From Notospermus geniculatus (lineage: Eukaryota; Nemertea; Pilidiophora; Heteronemertea; Lineidae), in contig NMRB01000138.1 of NCBI GenBank assembly GCA_002633025.1, forward strand, positions 107,824-171,823: 64,000 bases of DNA. The letters run 5' to 3'. Both the position numbers and the translations under genes were made by a program. Below, piece by piece: positions 41,401 to 49,500 of the stretch. The notes under the pieces are model-generated. The model did no database searches, was not told the origin of the DNA, and was given only the letters and a program-made list of their open reading frames with translations. Each line of letters begins with the position of its first letter. Positions within the stretch are counted from its first letter, which is position 1.

Positions 41401-41883
41401 CCCAACCTCTGTATCGGCGCTGCAGGCATCGCCATCTTTCACACCCTTTTGCTTCCCATCTTCTGTACTTTCACCCACCCCATTCACAGTCACTCCATCT
41501 GGTTCACTTCCAAGGGAGTCATCCTTCACACTTTCAATGCTGTCGTCCAACACACCGTTCACCAGATCTCCTTCTGTCTTCCGGTCAGCATTTTCCATGC
41601 CCGCACACTTTGTCTTCGCAGGTGTGCCATCCTCTGGCACCAGCTCGGGGGACTGGAATTGGAAAAGAAGAAAAAGAATTTGAGAATGGAAGAGAAATTA
41701 AGAAAGTGATGTTAAGTTTACTCCTTGCCTACATAGCCACATCTAGCAAGGTTTGTTTTAACTAACTTATCTGGCAAAGGTCCTGTCACAAATCCTTAAC
41801 TGTCACTGTGATAGATGTTCTGAAATCGGTTGTCCATACATACACTCTGGGACGACCCGCCATAACTGTTTACCTACCTCCAT
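32293..41883 (-). CDS. EHMT: Histone H3 lysine-9 methyltransferase (G9a/GLP, EHMT), complete, 22 coding exons
   Basis: EHMT proteins mono- and dimethylate histone H3 lysine 9 in euchromatin using S-adenosylmethionine. The spliced frame is 4,269 nt (1,422 residues plus stop). Order: acidic Ser/Asp/Glu-rich N-terminus; ARKSAG at about 188-193; basic NLS near 286-302 ([15 protein letters not shown]); Pro/Ser-rich segment (about 383-635); Cys-rich domain (about 645-770, with [11 protein letters not shown] and CPHCGE); ankyrin repeats (about 860-1110) that in the family bind methylated H3K9; pre-SET Cys cluster (about 1185-1250); SET (about 1250-1370) with [15 protein letters not shown] and FDYGEKFW; post-[11 protein letters not shown]. 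All exon phases agree. The start ATG (41883) has a good context (A at -3, G at +4). EHMT1 and EHMT2 split in vertebrates, so only the family name is given. Confidence 0.97.
32608..32783 (-). CDS. EHMT: EHMT exon 22: SET catalytic core
   Basis: [20 protein letters not shown] then [20 protein letters not shown]. The [10 protein letters not shown] segment forms the SAM and lysine-channel pseudoknot. Phase 0 in, phase 2 out. Confidence 0.97.
33024..33141. mobile_element. GGGCCGTATTCACGGA MITE, 118 bp, TAA target duplication
   Basis: Ends GGGCCGTATTCACGG and complement of GGGCCGTATGCACGG, flanked by TAA on both sides. This is the PIF/Harbinger signature (inference). It lies in an EHMT SET-domain intron. 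Confidence 0.8.
33204..33282 (-). CDS. EHMT: EHMT exon 21: SET
   Basis: [20 protein letters not shown] followed by FDLDNK. Phase 2 in, phase 0 out. Confidence 0.95.
33374..33460 (-). CDS. EHMT: EHMT exon 20: SET start
   Basis: [20 protein letters not shown] and [14 protein letters not shown] is the first SAM-binding motif of SET. Phase 2 in, phase 2 out. Confidence 0.96.
33550..33880. mobile_element. TCTATAGAGCTTGTGCAG element, copy 2, next to EHMT exon 19
   Basis: Starts CTATAGAACTTGTGCAGTGG and later matches in reverse complement the interior of the copy at 34227-34461 (ACTCCACTTGCGCTGACGAC). Its far end fades a few bases before the exon 19 donor. Confidence 0.6.
33893..34086 (-). CDS. 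EHMT: EHMT exon 19: pre-SET zinc cluster
   Basis: [40 protein letters not shown] and [20 protein letters not shown] supply the Cys ligands of the three-zinc pre-SET cluster. Phase 0 in, phase 2 out. Confidence 0.97.
34227..34461. mobile_element. TCTATAGAGCTTGTGCAG inverted-repeat element, copy 1
   Basis: Ends CTCTATAGAGCTTGTGCAG and complement of CTATAGAGTTTGTGCAGTGG. The interior has five TGACGTCA-like words. Confidence 0.75.
34500..34662 (-). mobile_element. SINE family 2, reverse copy
   Basis: AGGAGGAAACCAGAGTGCCC and the complement of a tRNA-like head (CCACTGGGCCACTTTGACAG). Confidence 0.65.
34708..34852 (-). CDS. EHMT: EHMT exon 18: pre-SET start
   Basis: Encodes [20 protein letters not shown] and [20 protein letters not shown], matching the EHMT sequence IPCVNAVD...TSPMNIDRNITHLQ. 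Phase 2 in, phase 0 out. Confidence 0.95.
35105..35211 (-). CDS. EHMT: EHMT exon 17: end of ankyrin domain
   Basis: [20 protein letters not shown] then [15 protein letters not shown], leading into the pre-SET region. Phase 0 in, phase 2 out (donor gtgggt). Confidence 0.9.
35574..35637 (-). CDS. EHMT: EHMT exon 16: ankyrin repeat
   Basis: [20 protein letters not shown], in frame with the micro-exon. Phase 2 in, phase 0 out (donor gtaagt). Confidence 0.92.
35779..35817 (-). CDS. EHMT: EHMT exon 15: 39-nt micro-exon of ankyrin repeat
   Basis: Encodes [12 protein letters not shown], completing [15 protein letters not shown] across both junctions. Phase 2 in, phase 2 out (donor gtaggt). Confidence 0.9.
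35929..36044 (-). CDS. EHMT: EHMT exon 14: ankyrin repeat
   Basis: [20 protein letters not shown] then [19 protein letters not shown]. The LHWAAFSG motif is family-specific. Phase 0 in, phase 2 out. Confidence 0.95.
36373..36579 (-). CDS. EHMT: EHMT exon 13: two ankyrin repeats
   Basis: [20 protein letters not shown], then [20 protein letters not shown] and [13 protein letters not shown]. WTPLIWAxEY matches the EHMT repeat that forms part of the methyl-lysine aromatic cage. Phase 0/0. Confidence 0.95.
36715..36837 (-). CDS. EHMT: EHMT exon 12: ankyrin repeat
   Basis: [20 protein letters not shown] followed by [20 protein letters not shown]. Phase 0/0, 123 nt, the classic length of one ankyrin repeat plus turn. 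Confidence 0.95.
36963..37069 (-). CDS. EHMT: EHMT exon 11: ankyrin repeat
   Basis: [20 protein letters not shown] and [15 protein letters not shown]. Phase 1 in, phase 0 out. Confidence 0.94.
37200..37352 (-). CDS. EHMT: EHMT exon 10: pre-ankyrin helix region
   Basis: Encodes [20 protein letters not shown] and [20 protein letters not shown], aligning with the family sequence [20 protein letters not shown] that opens the ankyrin domain. Phase 1 in, phase 1 out. Confidence 0.94.
37841..38083. repeat. 61-bp minisatellite, four copies, inside a family B MITE
   Basis: Unit TTCAAGATGCCCATAGAGAG ... TGACACAAATGACTGCCCAT ACTTGTCTACA repeats at 60-61-bp spacing. Flanking MITE arms lie near 37480-37645 and 38084-38140. 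Confidence 0.9.
38166..38284 (-). CDS. EHMT: EHMT exon 9: linker
   Basis: [20 protein letters not shown] followed by [14 protein letters not shown]. Charged linker to the ankyrin region. Phase 2 in, phase 1 out. A 61-bp minisatellite sits just upstream in the intron. Confidence 0.88.
38462..38658 (-). CDS. EHMT: EHMT exon 8: Cys-rich domain end
   Basis: [20 protein letters not shown], then [19 protein letters not shown]. The His/Cys spacing matches the metal-binding end of the EHMT Cys-rich domain. Phase 0 in, phase 2 out. Confidence 0.93.
38792..38935 (-). CDS. EHMT: EHMT exon 7: Cys-rich domain
   Basis: [19 protein letters not shown] then [15 protein letters not shown], nearly identical to the family motif [11 protein letters not shown]. 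144 nt, phase 0/0. Confidence 0.95.
39112..39237 (-). CDS. EHMT: EHMT exon 6: start of Cys-rich domain
   Basis: [19 protein letters not shown]...[11 protein letters not shown]. The LPLCxC-type motif opens the Cys-rich domain of EHMT1/2. 126 nt, phase 0/0. Confidence 0.93.
39514..40271 (-). CDS. EHMT: EHMT exon 5: Ser/Pro-rich linker
   Basis: Encodes about 253 residues rich in Ser, Pro and Thr with no recognised fold, ending VVGAATPSD at donor gtaagt. Phase 1 in, phase 0 out. Comparable low-complexity linkers precede the Cys-rich domain in known EHMT proteins. Confidence 0.92.
40373..40418 (-). CDS. EHMT: EHMT exon 4 (46 nt)
   Basis: Small exon encoding [15 protein letters not shown]. Phase 0 in, phase 1 out (donor gtgagg). 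Its phases fit exons 3 and 5 exactly. Confidence 0.88.
40558..41652 (-). CDS. EHMT: EHMT exon 3: acidic N-terminal region, H3-like ARKSAG site, NLS
   Basis: Large 1,095-nt exon, phase 0/0. Asp/Ser/Lys-rich and probably disordered. It contains [13 protein letters not shown] (Lys about 190, codon 41089-41091), resembling H3 around K9 and the automethylation site of vertebrate G9a/GLP. The basic cluster [15 protein letters not shown] is a likely [12 protein letters not shown] near 342 resembles a SUMO-interacting motif. Confidence 0.95.
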
Positions 41884-41990
41884 CTTTCAGAGGGACATGA
41901 TATGGAAGATGCCAAGACAGAAAGTTGATTGACGGGGCAACCACCAGATCTTTTCACCAAGTTGATTACAACAACATATTGACAAGATAC
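41878..41990 (-). CDS. EHMT: EHMT exon 2: 5' UTR plus start codon (2 codons)
   Basis: The acceptor (tctctcattattacag) and donor (gtaggt) define a 113-nt exon. Only its last six bases, ATG GAG at 41883-41878, are coding. Joining to exon 3 gives [15 protein letters not shown] in phase 0. Kozak context is AAG ATG G. Confidence 0.8.
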
Positions 41991-42710
41991 CTGTAATAAT
42001 GAGAGAAGAATTGTTACGGATACACCTGGAAAATTTAAAATTGTGTGTTTTCAGTGAGATTAATTTAGGCGTAAAAATATTTGACATGTTTTGACAGCTA
42101 GCCCATCATAGGCTACATTAGGCATGTTAGGCTAAGCGAGTTGATGTAGGCCTCAGTCCTACCTAAACTCACCTCAGCTCAGCTCAACTCAAAACACAAT
42201 CCACATGTCTGACATGTGGATTGTCATGACATTGTCATAGGCCATTGTCATAGGCCTAGGCTGTAACTAGGCAACAACACTGCCTAGGCTAGGCCTACGC
42301 TAGCCTAGGCCCAAATATGTAAATTCAAAATCTTCCCCTAAAAAGTAGGCCTACCGTGATGGCGTGAAAAAAGGCCAAGACCAGGCCAGGCTTAGCCATG
42401 TTATAGCAACCCACTCGTTTGACTGATTAGTGAATTACGCAGGCCCTTTTTGGATGATGACCGTAGTTTACCAATACGGTCAAATACAGAGGCGTAGGCC
42501 TAATAAACAAAGTAATTCAATTGCTGAAATCGGTCTGCCGATCGTGCCGGCCGCGAAACGAGTTTTCTCGGAACAATGCCAAATCATGAAATTATGGGGA
42601 GGCCACACAGAACCACGGTCATATAAAATCAGCGCTTCCTCAAAATCCGTACCACAGAATCAAACCAAACCTCTGTAAACTATAAATAAAAGCATTTATC
42701 ACATGCTCAC

Positions 42711-42830
42711 TTCTTAGTTTTTGAAAATCACGGTTTGGAAGGTGTTGATTTTGGTGAATTTTGATCACGTTCACGGTCGCAGTTCGTGCTTCCGTGCCGA
42801 TTCCAATTACTTTTGTGGTGCGCATGCGCG
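42711..42830 (-). other. EHMT: Probable EHMT non-coding exon 1 (3' end at 42711)
   Basis: A good donor (gtgagc on the minus strand) follows 42711, and a strong acceptor precedes exon 2 at 41990. A promoter-like NRF1 motif lies just above. The 5' end is unknown. The upstream ATG at 42912 opens a reading frame that would run through the splice and stop just before the real start, but it may lie above the transcription start. Confidence 0.4.
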
Positions 42831-42832
42831 TA
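42819..42832. promoter_or_regulatory. NRF1-type promoter motif
   Basis: The palindromic motif TGCGCATGCGCG matches the NRF1 site common in housekeeping CpG promoters. Its position, about 100 bases above the presumed first EHMT donor and within a CpG-rich patch (about 42770-42880), fits a TATA-less EHMT promoter. That link is an inference from sequence. Confidence 0.45.
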
Positions 42833-43227
42833 AAGGGCTTTGCCAGTTCCCGCGCTTTTCGTCCATTCACTTTTATGAATACTATGTTTAGTTGCTTGCG
42901 TCTCCGTGCCATGTGGACGTTCCAACGGTTTCTTTGGTATGTTTACCCCAGGTTAAGGATGGTAGATTGATAAGGATAAGGCCTACAGTGGAAATAAACG
43001 GGAAAATAAGATAGGCTTTTCCATCCTTTTACCATCCTCCCCTCCCGTGACGTCACAACGACGCCATCTTCTTCCTCAAAGCAATTCAGTTGAAGTTGGT
43101 ACTTCAATTTTATGGGACAGTTGCCGATACCAACAGAACTTTCAATAATTTTCCTTTGCAAATAAAAATTTATACCTTTCTCAAACGATAGCTGATATGT
43201 CCTCTAAGCTGATGATGAAAAAGATGC

Positions 43228-43618
43228 TCAAAATATTCTTTGGACAAACTTGGTGGGTTCTGGACTCAACACCAATGACTTAAATTGCCTCAATGAGGTT
43301 GCGGATGACAATGTAACCAGTAACGTTTCAATGCGGACCTTATATGATTGACCTGGTCCACAGCAGCCTGCTGATACTGCAGTTTTCGCCTTGATGTCCC
43401 GACCCAACGCACCAACAAAGGCTATCGATGACGGTGGTGATGGCGCTGAGCTTAGCCGACACAAGGGGGTGGCTAAACTCAAGTAGGACTAGGGCTACAC
43501 CCCCTAATAAGAAGTCTGTTGCTTTCAATGGCACACAAATTGCCTCTCCATCCCAGAACATGACTCCACGGCTACGAATATCAAATTCTACCTCATCCGC
43601 ACCGGCCATGGTGGCCAT
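43228..43618 (-). other. Unassigned minus-strand open frames
   Basis: Two overlapping open frames of 84 and 92 codons in different phases, the second with an ATG at 43618 (MATMAGADEVEFDIRSRGVM). No domain recognised. It could be a decayed transposon or processed-gene fragment. Confidence 0.25.
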
Positions 43619-46021
43619 GTCAAATGGGCCAGCGATGGCAGGGCCTAAATAGGATGACGCCGAATCCAGGGAAATCAGAAAATGAAAAAAGGCAGTGTTA
43701 AAAAGAATATGCTCAAAAAGGTAGGCCTAAAAGGAAAAGTCAATGGAAGAAATTTAGGCAAAATAGGTGTAGATAAAAAGACTGACAAGAAGGGCCTCAA
43801 CCGGATGTGAGGGTAGGTTGCAGTTTCACTGAAAAACGTCAGGTTGCAACCAGTAGGCTATCTAATATCGACGACCATTCTGAAGGGGAAATTCCTGATG
43901 ATGTTTTGACATCGTTTTACATACTACCTACCTTATGGATAAGAGAAAGAAGACAAATGAAATTCATTGATTTTCAATTGGCAGTTAGGTGGCATCAACA
44001 TGCACGTCAAGGAGGTCCCGGTAAAGGCAAACAGAGACAGACCGAAGTCTTTTTTTCTTCCGGGCTTTCCCTTATTGTCTTCTTCCCTTCGTCGCATTTT
44101 TTTTATACCACGAGGTCCACCAACACCCGATGCTTTATTAACTGGTGGGCCTAAACTCAGAGTCCTTTCAATTAAAAGTTGAATACAACGGAGTGGTCGA
44201 CTTCCTCACTCTTATCAGCATCAGCAGCATTGCGATCCGTGCATAGTGAGATCTTACGGTGCGCAAAAGTCGTAAACGTACTCTCCAAGCCCTCCCGCGA
44301 CCCGGGAATACGCCTACTCTGTCACAGAGCCGTTTAACCCTATAGCCAGTCTGGCCCTTTTCATGGAATAACCCTAACCCCACGCCGGTAACCGAAAAAA
44401 ACGTCAACCGGAAGTGCCAACATTGTCGCTTTTGACACAGACCTGCACGGTCAAGATATGTTGCTTTTACCTCTTTTTCCCAGGATTGCGCTCTCTATAA
44501 AAGGAGGTTAGTATAGGCTCACTGACGAAAAACGAGATCGGGCTGTCTGAGAGAATTAAGGGCATCACGTCGAAATAGCTACTGATACCAGTTACATTAG
44601 GCTAAGGACGTGGTTGCCGACGACGGAGGGACCACCGTCCGATAGACGTTAAACCGTTCTTTTTCATCCGGTATGGCTCCGATTGGCGCGCCACGCCGAA
44701 CCCATTGTGTTTCACAGGTCGGCGCTAGGCGGCGTTATGGACGCACCAACCTGTGTCCGCACGAGCCGCATCACGCCGAATTTGGCGTAAAAAGTAATAC
44801 GCGGACACATCACCGCCTCAACTCAGTAATCACGTGATCTACTACGCCACGAAAGTAAATCCTAAGAAAATAGCGATATGAGGCTTATTTCTTGCAGACT
44901 TTGCCAATAATTGACGGATTTGTCATTTCTGATGAGAAATTGTCACAGACACGTCATTGTTGAGAAGAAAAGGATGCTATTTGGGTTTTCACCTCGGCAG
45001 CTGTCACTGTGCTGTAACGTAGTGTAAACGTATGTGACGACGCACCAACTAGCTGCCAGTGGCTAACATGACATGTACAGCATATCTCACACAAAATAGG
45101 CCTTTGTATGTCATAATCATGACGGAAAATGCGATGCCCACACACGGAGACATCCTAGGTAGGCCTATTTGACGAGATTTTGCAATTTATAAACCCGAAG
45201 CGAGGAATTCCCGCCATTTTGAAAATGCAACAAGTAGTCCCAAAATTTCCCATGACGCGTTGCGCGCGCGGTGACAGGTCAGTGCGAGGTAGGAGCGCTA
45301 CCTGTCGTGACAATGCGCCGAACCCCCTCAATTTTAGCGCGCCCCGCGCAAACTGCGACCCCAAGTCGTCCCCCGCATTGGCGGGAATCGAAGTCACCAC
45401 GAAGCAAAGGTGGGCCGAAATTTCAACAACCTTAGATTTGGCCGGGTTGACCACACCTATGGACTTCCTTTCCACTTGTGTGCAGTTCCGTTTCTTTCTC
45501 CAACATCAATCGTCAGCACGTGGTAGGCGGGATTTGCGCCAGGAGGTGGTGTCATCTAGCGGCGGTACGACAAACTGAGAAAAGAAAAAGACGCACTGAG
45601 CGCTTGCCCCTCTTCAAAATTGTCACCTAAAAGCGGATGATTGTGGTTGTAGGTTGGATCTGATCAGGAAGGGATGGCATCTGCCATTGAGACCCAAATG
45701 AGACCAATATTAGGCCTAGACTGGTCATTAGCCCTCGAAACGCTTCGCTATACTTATTTGCGGAACGTTACGAGGGTAAAGAACCAGTCTAGGACCCCGC
45801 AACCTCGCCACCAGGTAGAGAGTTGGTACTGGTGCCCAGGTTTGACCTTGACCTGATGGATGATGAATGAATGAATGGAGAATGTAAATAAACGTCAAAG
45901 TCGGATTGCTCCGTGAAAAAAGCACGTTTCTGAGGAGGATCGTGTGATAAAACGCACTAATAATCTTGGACTAAGGCTAATTTAAACAGTGAAGTACATC
46001 CGTGCCGATTTTCTTGAGAAA

Positions 46022-46559
46022 ATGGCTTTTATTCGATCAAATATCTTGCTACTCTGTCTGCTGTCAAACTGTGTACACTTTGCACTGCCTGCTACATTGT
46101 ATCCCAGTACTACCATGTCAAACCGCGCAAATCGAAATCGACATAACGCCTCAAGTCATTTGGATCCTGTTAAGGATCTGTATTCGTTAATTGATGTTGA
46201 AAACCGACCCCCTGTGTATCCTAAACCTACAAAAAGTGCCACTACTGAAGAGGCAAAAACGACTTTGTCAGCAGTTATCGGGTTGCAGACCACGTTAACC
46301 CCTTCTAACCCACCTCAAAATCTCAGTGATGGAATTGGCACAAAAGCGACCGTTCAAACTGAAATCATGACAGAATCGGGAACTGCAGGACCGACACAAG
46401 GCAGCTCTACTGAGATGGTTCCTGGCCCAACCACTAGGCCTGTGGATAACACGACAGAAATCCCATCGTCTTCGAGTTCTTCGGCGATGACGATTAATAT
46501 TGTCACCTTGGGGACTACTTCTACTGCTGCACCAAGTGTTCCTCCTCAAGAGCCATTGG
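46022..46559 (+). CDS. MEGF9: MEGF9-like exon 1: signal peptide and Ser/Thr/Pro stalk
   Basis: ATG at 46022 in good context (A at -3, G at +4). MAFIRSNILLLCLLSNCVHF is a clear signal peptide. The rest is a mucin-like stalk rich in Thr, Ser and Pro with several N-glycosylation sequons. It exits in phase 1 at donor gtaaga. An upstream in-frame GTG (45989) was not preferred. Confidence 0.85.
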
Positions 46560-49500
46560 GTAAGACAGGATTTTCCTTTTGAATTTTTTCTCAAACAAAT
46601 TTTTTTTAAATGCTCTGCCATTTAATTTGTAATTCATCATTCATCTCCTAGCTTTGCTGTTTGGGGATTTATATAGATCAAATTCTCCAGCAGACTGTAA
46701 CGCAAAAGACTACACTAGAAGTCATTTTGTAGATAAGTATTTGGCAGGGTTTCTGCCAGAAATTTTTTTGAGGGTAATAATTTCTTAAAAATCAGCAAAA
46801 ACCCCATCAAATTAAAGAAAATATCCCTTTTCTGTTCCTTTGAGGGTACTCAAATATTACACTGAGTAGGCCTACCATCTGGTGGAAACACTGTTTGGGT
46901 CTTCACTTTCAGCAGTAAACATTTTTTAAAAAATTCCTCTTTGGTTACAAAAAAGTGAATGGTTAATTTATCCCTTGACTATAAATACAAACTATCCTTC
47001 CTGTTGGTACTTGCGACTAATTGGCACGCTCTCCCTTAAATTATGCCAGACATGTAGAATTGGCTCCCATCAGCCCGCCGAACGATCTCCCATGCGTAAT
47101 CATCGACCATTAGATCTGTCACACTTAAATGAGTCACTCATATTTCATGAAGGCTGATGGTGAAAGAGGGTGGAATGAATGCTTCAGTTGTTTCAGAACG
47201 ACATACTTTGATTAGTCTTGGTGTCGTGTCTCAACTGCGAATTTCTTAATTTCACTCTATTAAAAGTTTGAGGTCGCCCCCACCTTCAGTTGGTTTTTCA
47301 TCAATTTGCTATGTGTTGGCCTGCAATGTACATCGCATGTCCTTCATCGGAATACTTGAGGGAAAACAGCCATTTGGTGATCCTCAGTGACCTCTCAAAC
47401 ATGACAGTAGAGTAACACATGTATACGCAGCCATTTGGTGATCCTCAGTGACCTCTCAAACATGACAGTAGAGTAATACATGTATACACAGCCATTTGGT
47501 CATCCTTAGTGACCTCTCAAACATGACAGTAGAGTAATATACACAGCCATTTGGTGATCCTCAGTGACCTCTCAAACATGACAGTAGAGTAATACATGTA
47601 TACACAGCCATTTGGTCATCCTCAGTGACCTCTCAAACATGACAGTAGAGTAATATACACAGCCATTTGGTCATCCTCAGTGACCTCTCAAACATGACAG
47701 TAGATTAATACACAGCCTTTGGTCATCCTCAGTGACCTCTCAAACATGACAGTAGANCATCTCAGATCAAAAGTAATCAGTCCATTCGATTCCTAGGGTA
47801 TGAAAACCTAAGGGTAGGACTTGTTTCTGTTGCTCTAGGTGTTAAAGGAGCTGAGTTATGGCATCAGATAAAAGCGTGACGGACAAAATATCATGTCTGA
47901 TATGTTGATTACATCATGATGGAGGCATCTGATGTTGAAAATGATGAGCTCATTGGATTGCCCAGGTTGACAAACCTAGGGGTAGGATGTGTTACCAGGA
48001 CTGTAGCTGTTGAAGGAGATAAGATATGAAGGCGTGACAGACGGACACACACACACACAGACACACACACACACACACAGATACACACACAGACACCATG
48101 ACCAAAAACAATATGGTTCCCGATCTTGATGATCTGGAACCATAAAAATACTCTTCAAATTCTGAAGAGAAGAGTATGATACTCTTTGCCCTCCAAAATT
48201 ATCTAAAGCCCTGAGAGTCATGACAGTGGGTCAAACGTGAAGTCAGATTCCTCTGAACATCCTTGTCTCTGAACATGTCAATGAAGACAACAAGATTTCG
48301 TAATGAGCATTCTGCATTTGGCAGTTGAGCTCTCAAGAAATCATTGGCCTCCTACTCCACAAAAGTCACTCTGCTTATTGCTATTCTGGCAGCATCTGTA
48401 TCTGATATGAAGTACGTCTCACTCGATATTGTGCCGTTCTTTGAGGGCAAGAACTGCGCCAGTCATGCCAGCGTTGAGAAAATTAGCATATCAAATTCAA
48501 AATGTCAAAGATTTCGCCTCACTCCAGGATTTTTTCAAAGACTTCAATCAAGTACTTATGATGTCTGAATGTCTTCTTGTGTTCACTCTGCATCAGAAAA
48601 AATACATCACAGAAGTTTATGATTGAGTGTTATATTGCTACTGGTTAGTGGAGCTGCAGTGAGTTCTTCAGCCAAGCAAAGGAAATTTGCCATTGATTAA
48701 ATGTCAAGACAGCTCTGAATTTTTTCAAATGAAAATTGTAAAAAAAAAGTGGAAAATATAGCCAATTAAATTTAGTGCCTTGGCAGTGCTTCACGTCACA
48801 TGTAAGATGGGCGCAATCACGCTCGCGTCCCTGCGCGCCCGCAAAATTGCACCGAGGAGCTCGATTGACCTCGCTCCTCGGCATCCTCAAAGTTCGGGTG
48901 CGAGTGTGAACAGTTCTCCTTGATGAGTGTGAACAGCTCTCCTTGAGCTTTTGAGGAGCTCAACTGACTGAGCTCCTGCAGATTTCAAATGTAAAGTACT
49001 GCCTTGGAAATATCGGCGCTTTTAACTCTGAGGTCCCAGGTTCGATCCCCGGTCAGACGTGGTCTTCATCTCCTCTCTGACGGCGCAGGTTTACTCCGGG
49101 CACTCCAGTTTCCTCCTGCTGTACATTAATTTCCCCAATGTTATCTTAAGAACGCTCATAATGCCATATTTGCCGCTCAGCTCCCAATTCAATCTTTTAA
49201 CAGAGATACTCAAAATTAAACGGATCATATCGAACCCATTCTCGCGATATCTCCAATTTTCATCCTTGTGTAAGAAAGAGAGGCATCTGATTGCACCGGA
49301 TACGAGAATCAAATAAAATTGGATAGACCACGACCAGATTCACAAGATGGGAACGAATCTCCACTTGGTCCGTTGCTATGGTAACCGAGGAATGCTCGGA
49401 TCAGAAGGGTTTTAAGACATGCGAGAATGTGACTCTGTGTTTATGGTATTTAACTTTTGGGCATTTTTGTCGTTTCTTTATGGTTGAAGGGAAGAGGTTG

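Larger units (their letters stand above)
42712..46021. other. Divergent intergenic region, EHMT to MEGF9-like
   Basis: Parts are CpG-rich (44200-44850, 45240-45560). A TATA-like CTCTATAAAAGG lies at 44493-44504 and a YY1-like AAAATGGCGGG (minus) near 45210-45220. No coding exon supported. Confidence 0.55.

Noticed and set aside
42640-42912. ATG-initiated 90-codon basic frame (MARRRKQLNI...) as an EHMT N-terminus
   Set aside because: Splicing from the donor at 42711 into exon 2 leads to a stop before the EHMT start, and the ATG lies upstream of the likely promoter motif. No family similarity.
45180-45578. 132-codon plus-strand frame in CpG-rich DNA, and an overlapping 106-codon minus frame
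   Set aside because: Stop-poor by GC content; no domain, no splice link to either gene, both strands equally open.
47368-47756. Regular direct repeats that could suggest a CRISPR array
   Set aside because: Copies are contiguous with no unique spacers and the genome is eukaryotic; this is a minisatellite.
48344-48568. 74-codon frame with a hydrophobic start
   Set aside because: No signal cleavage logic, no splice phase compatible with the surrounding gene, no homologue recognised.
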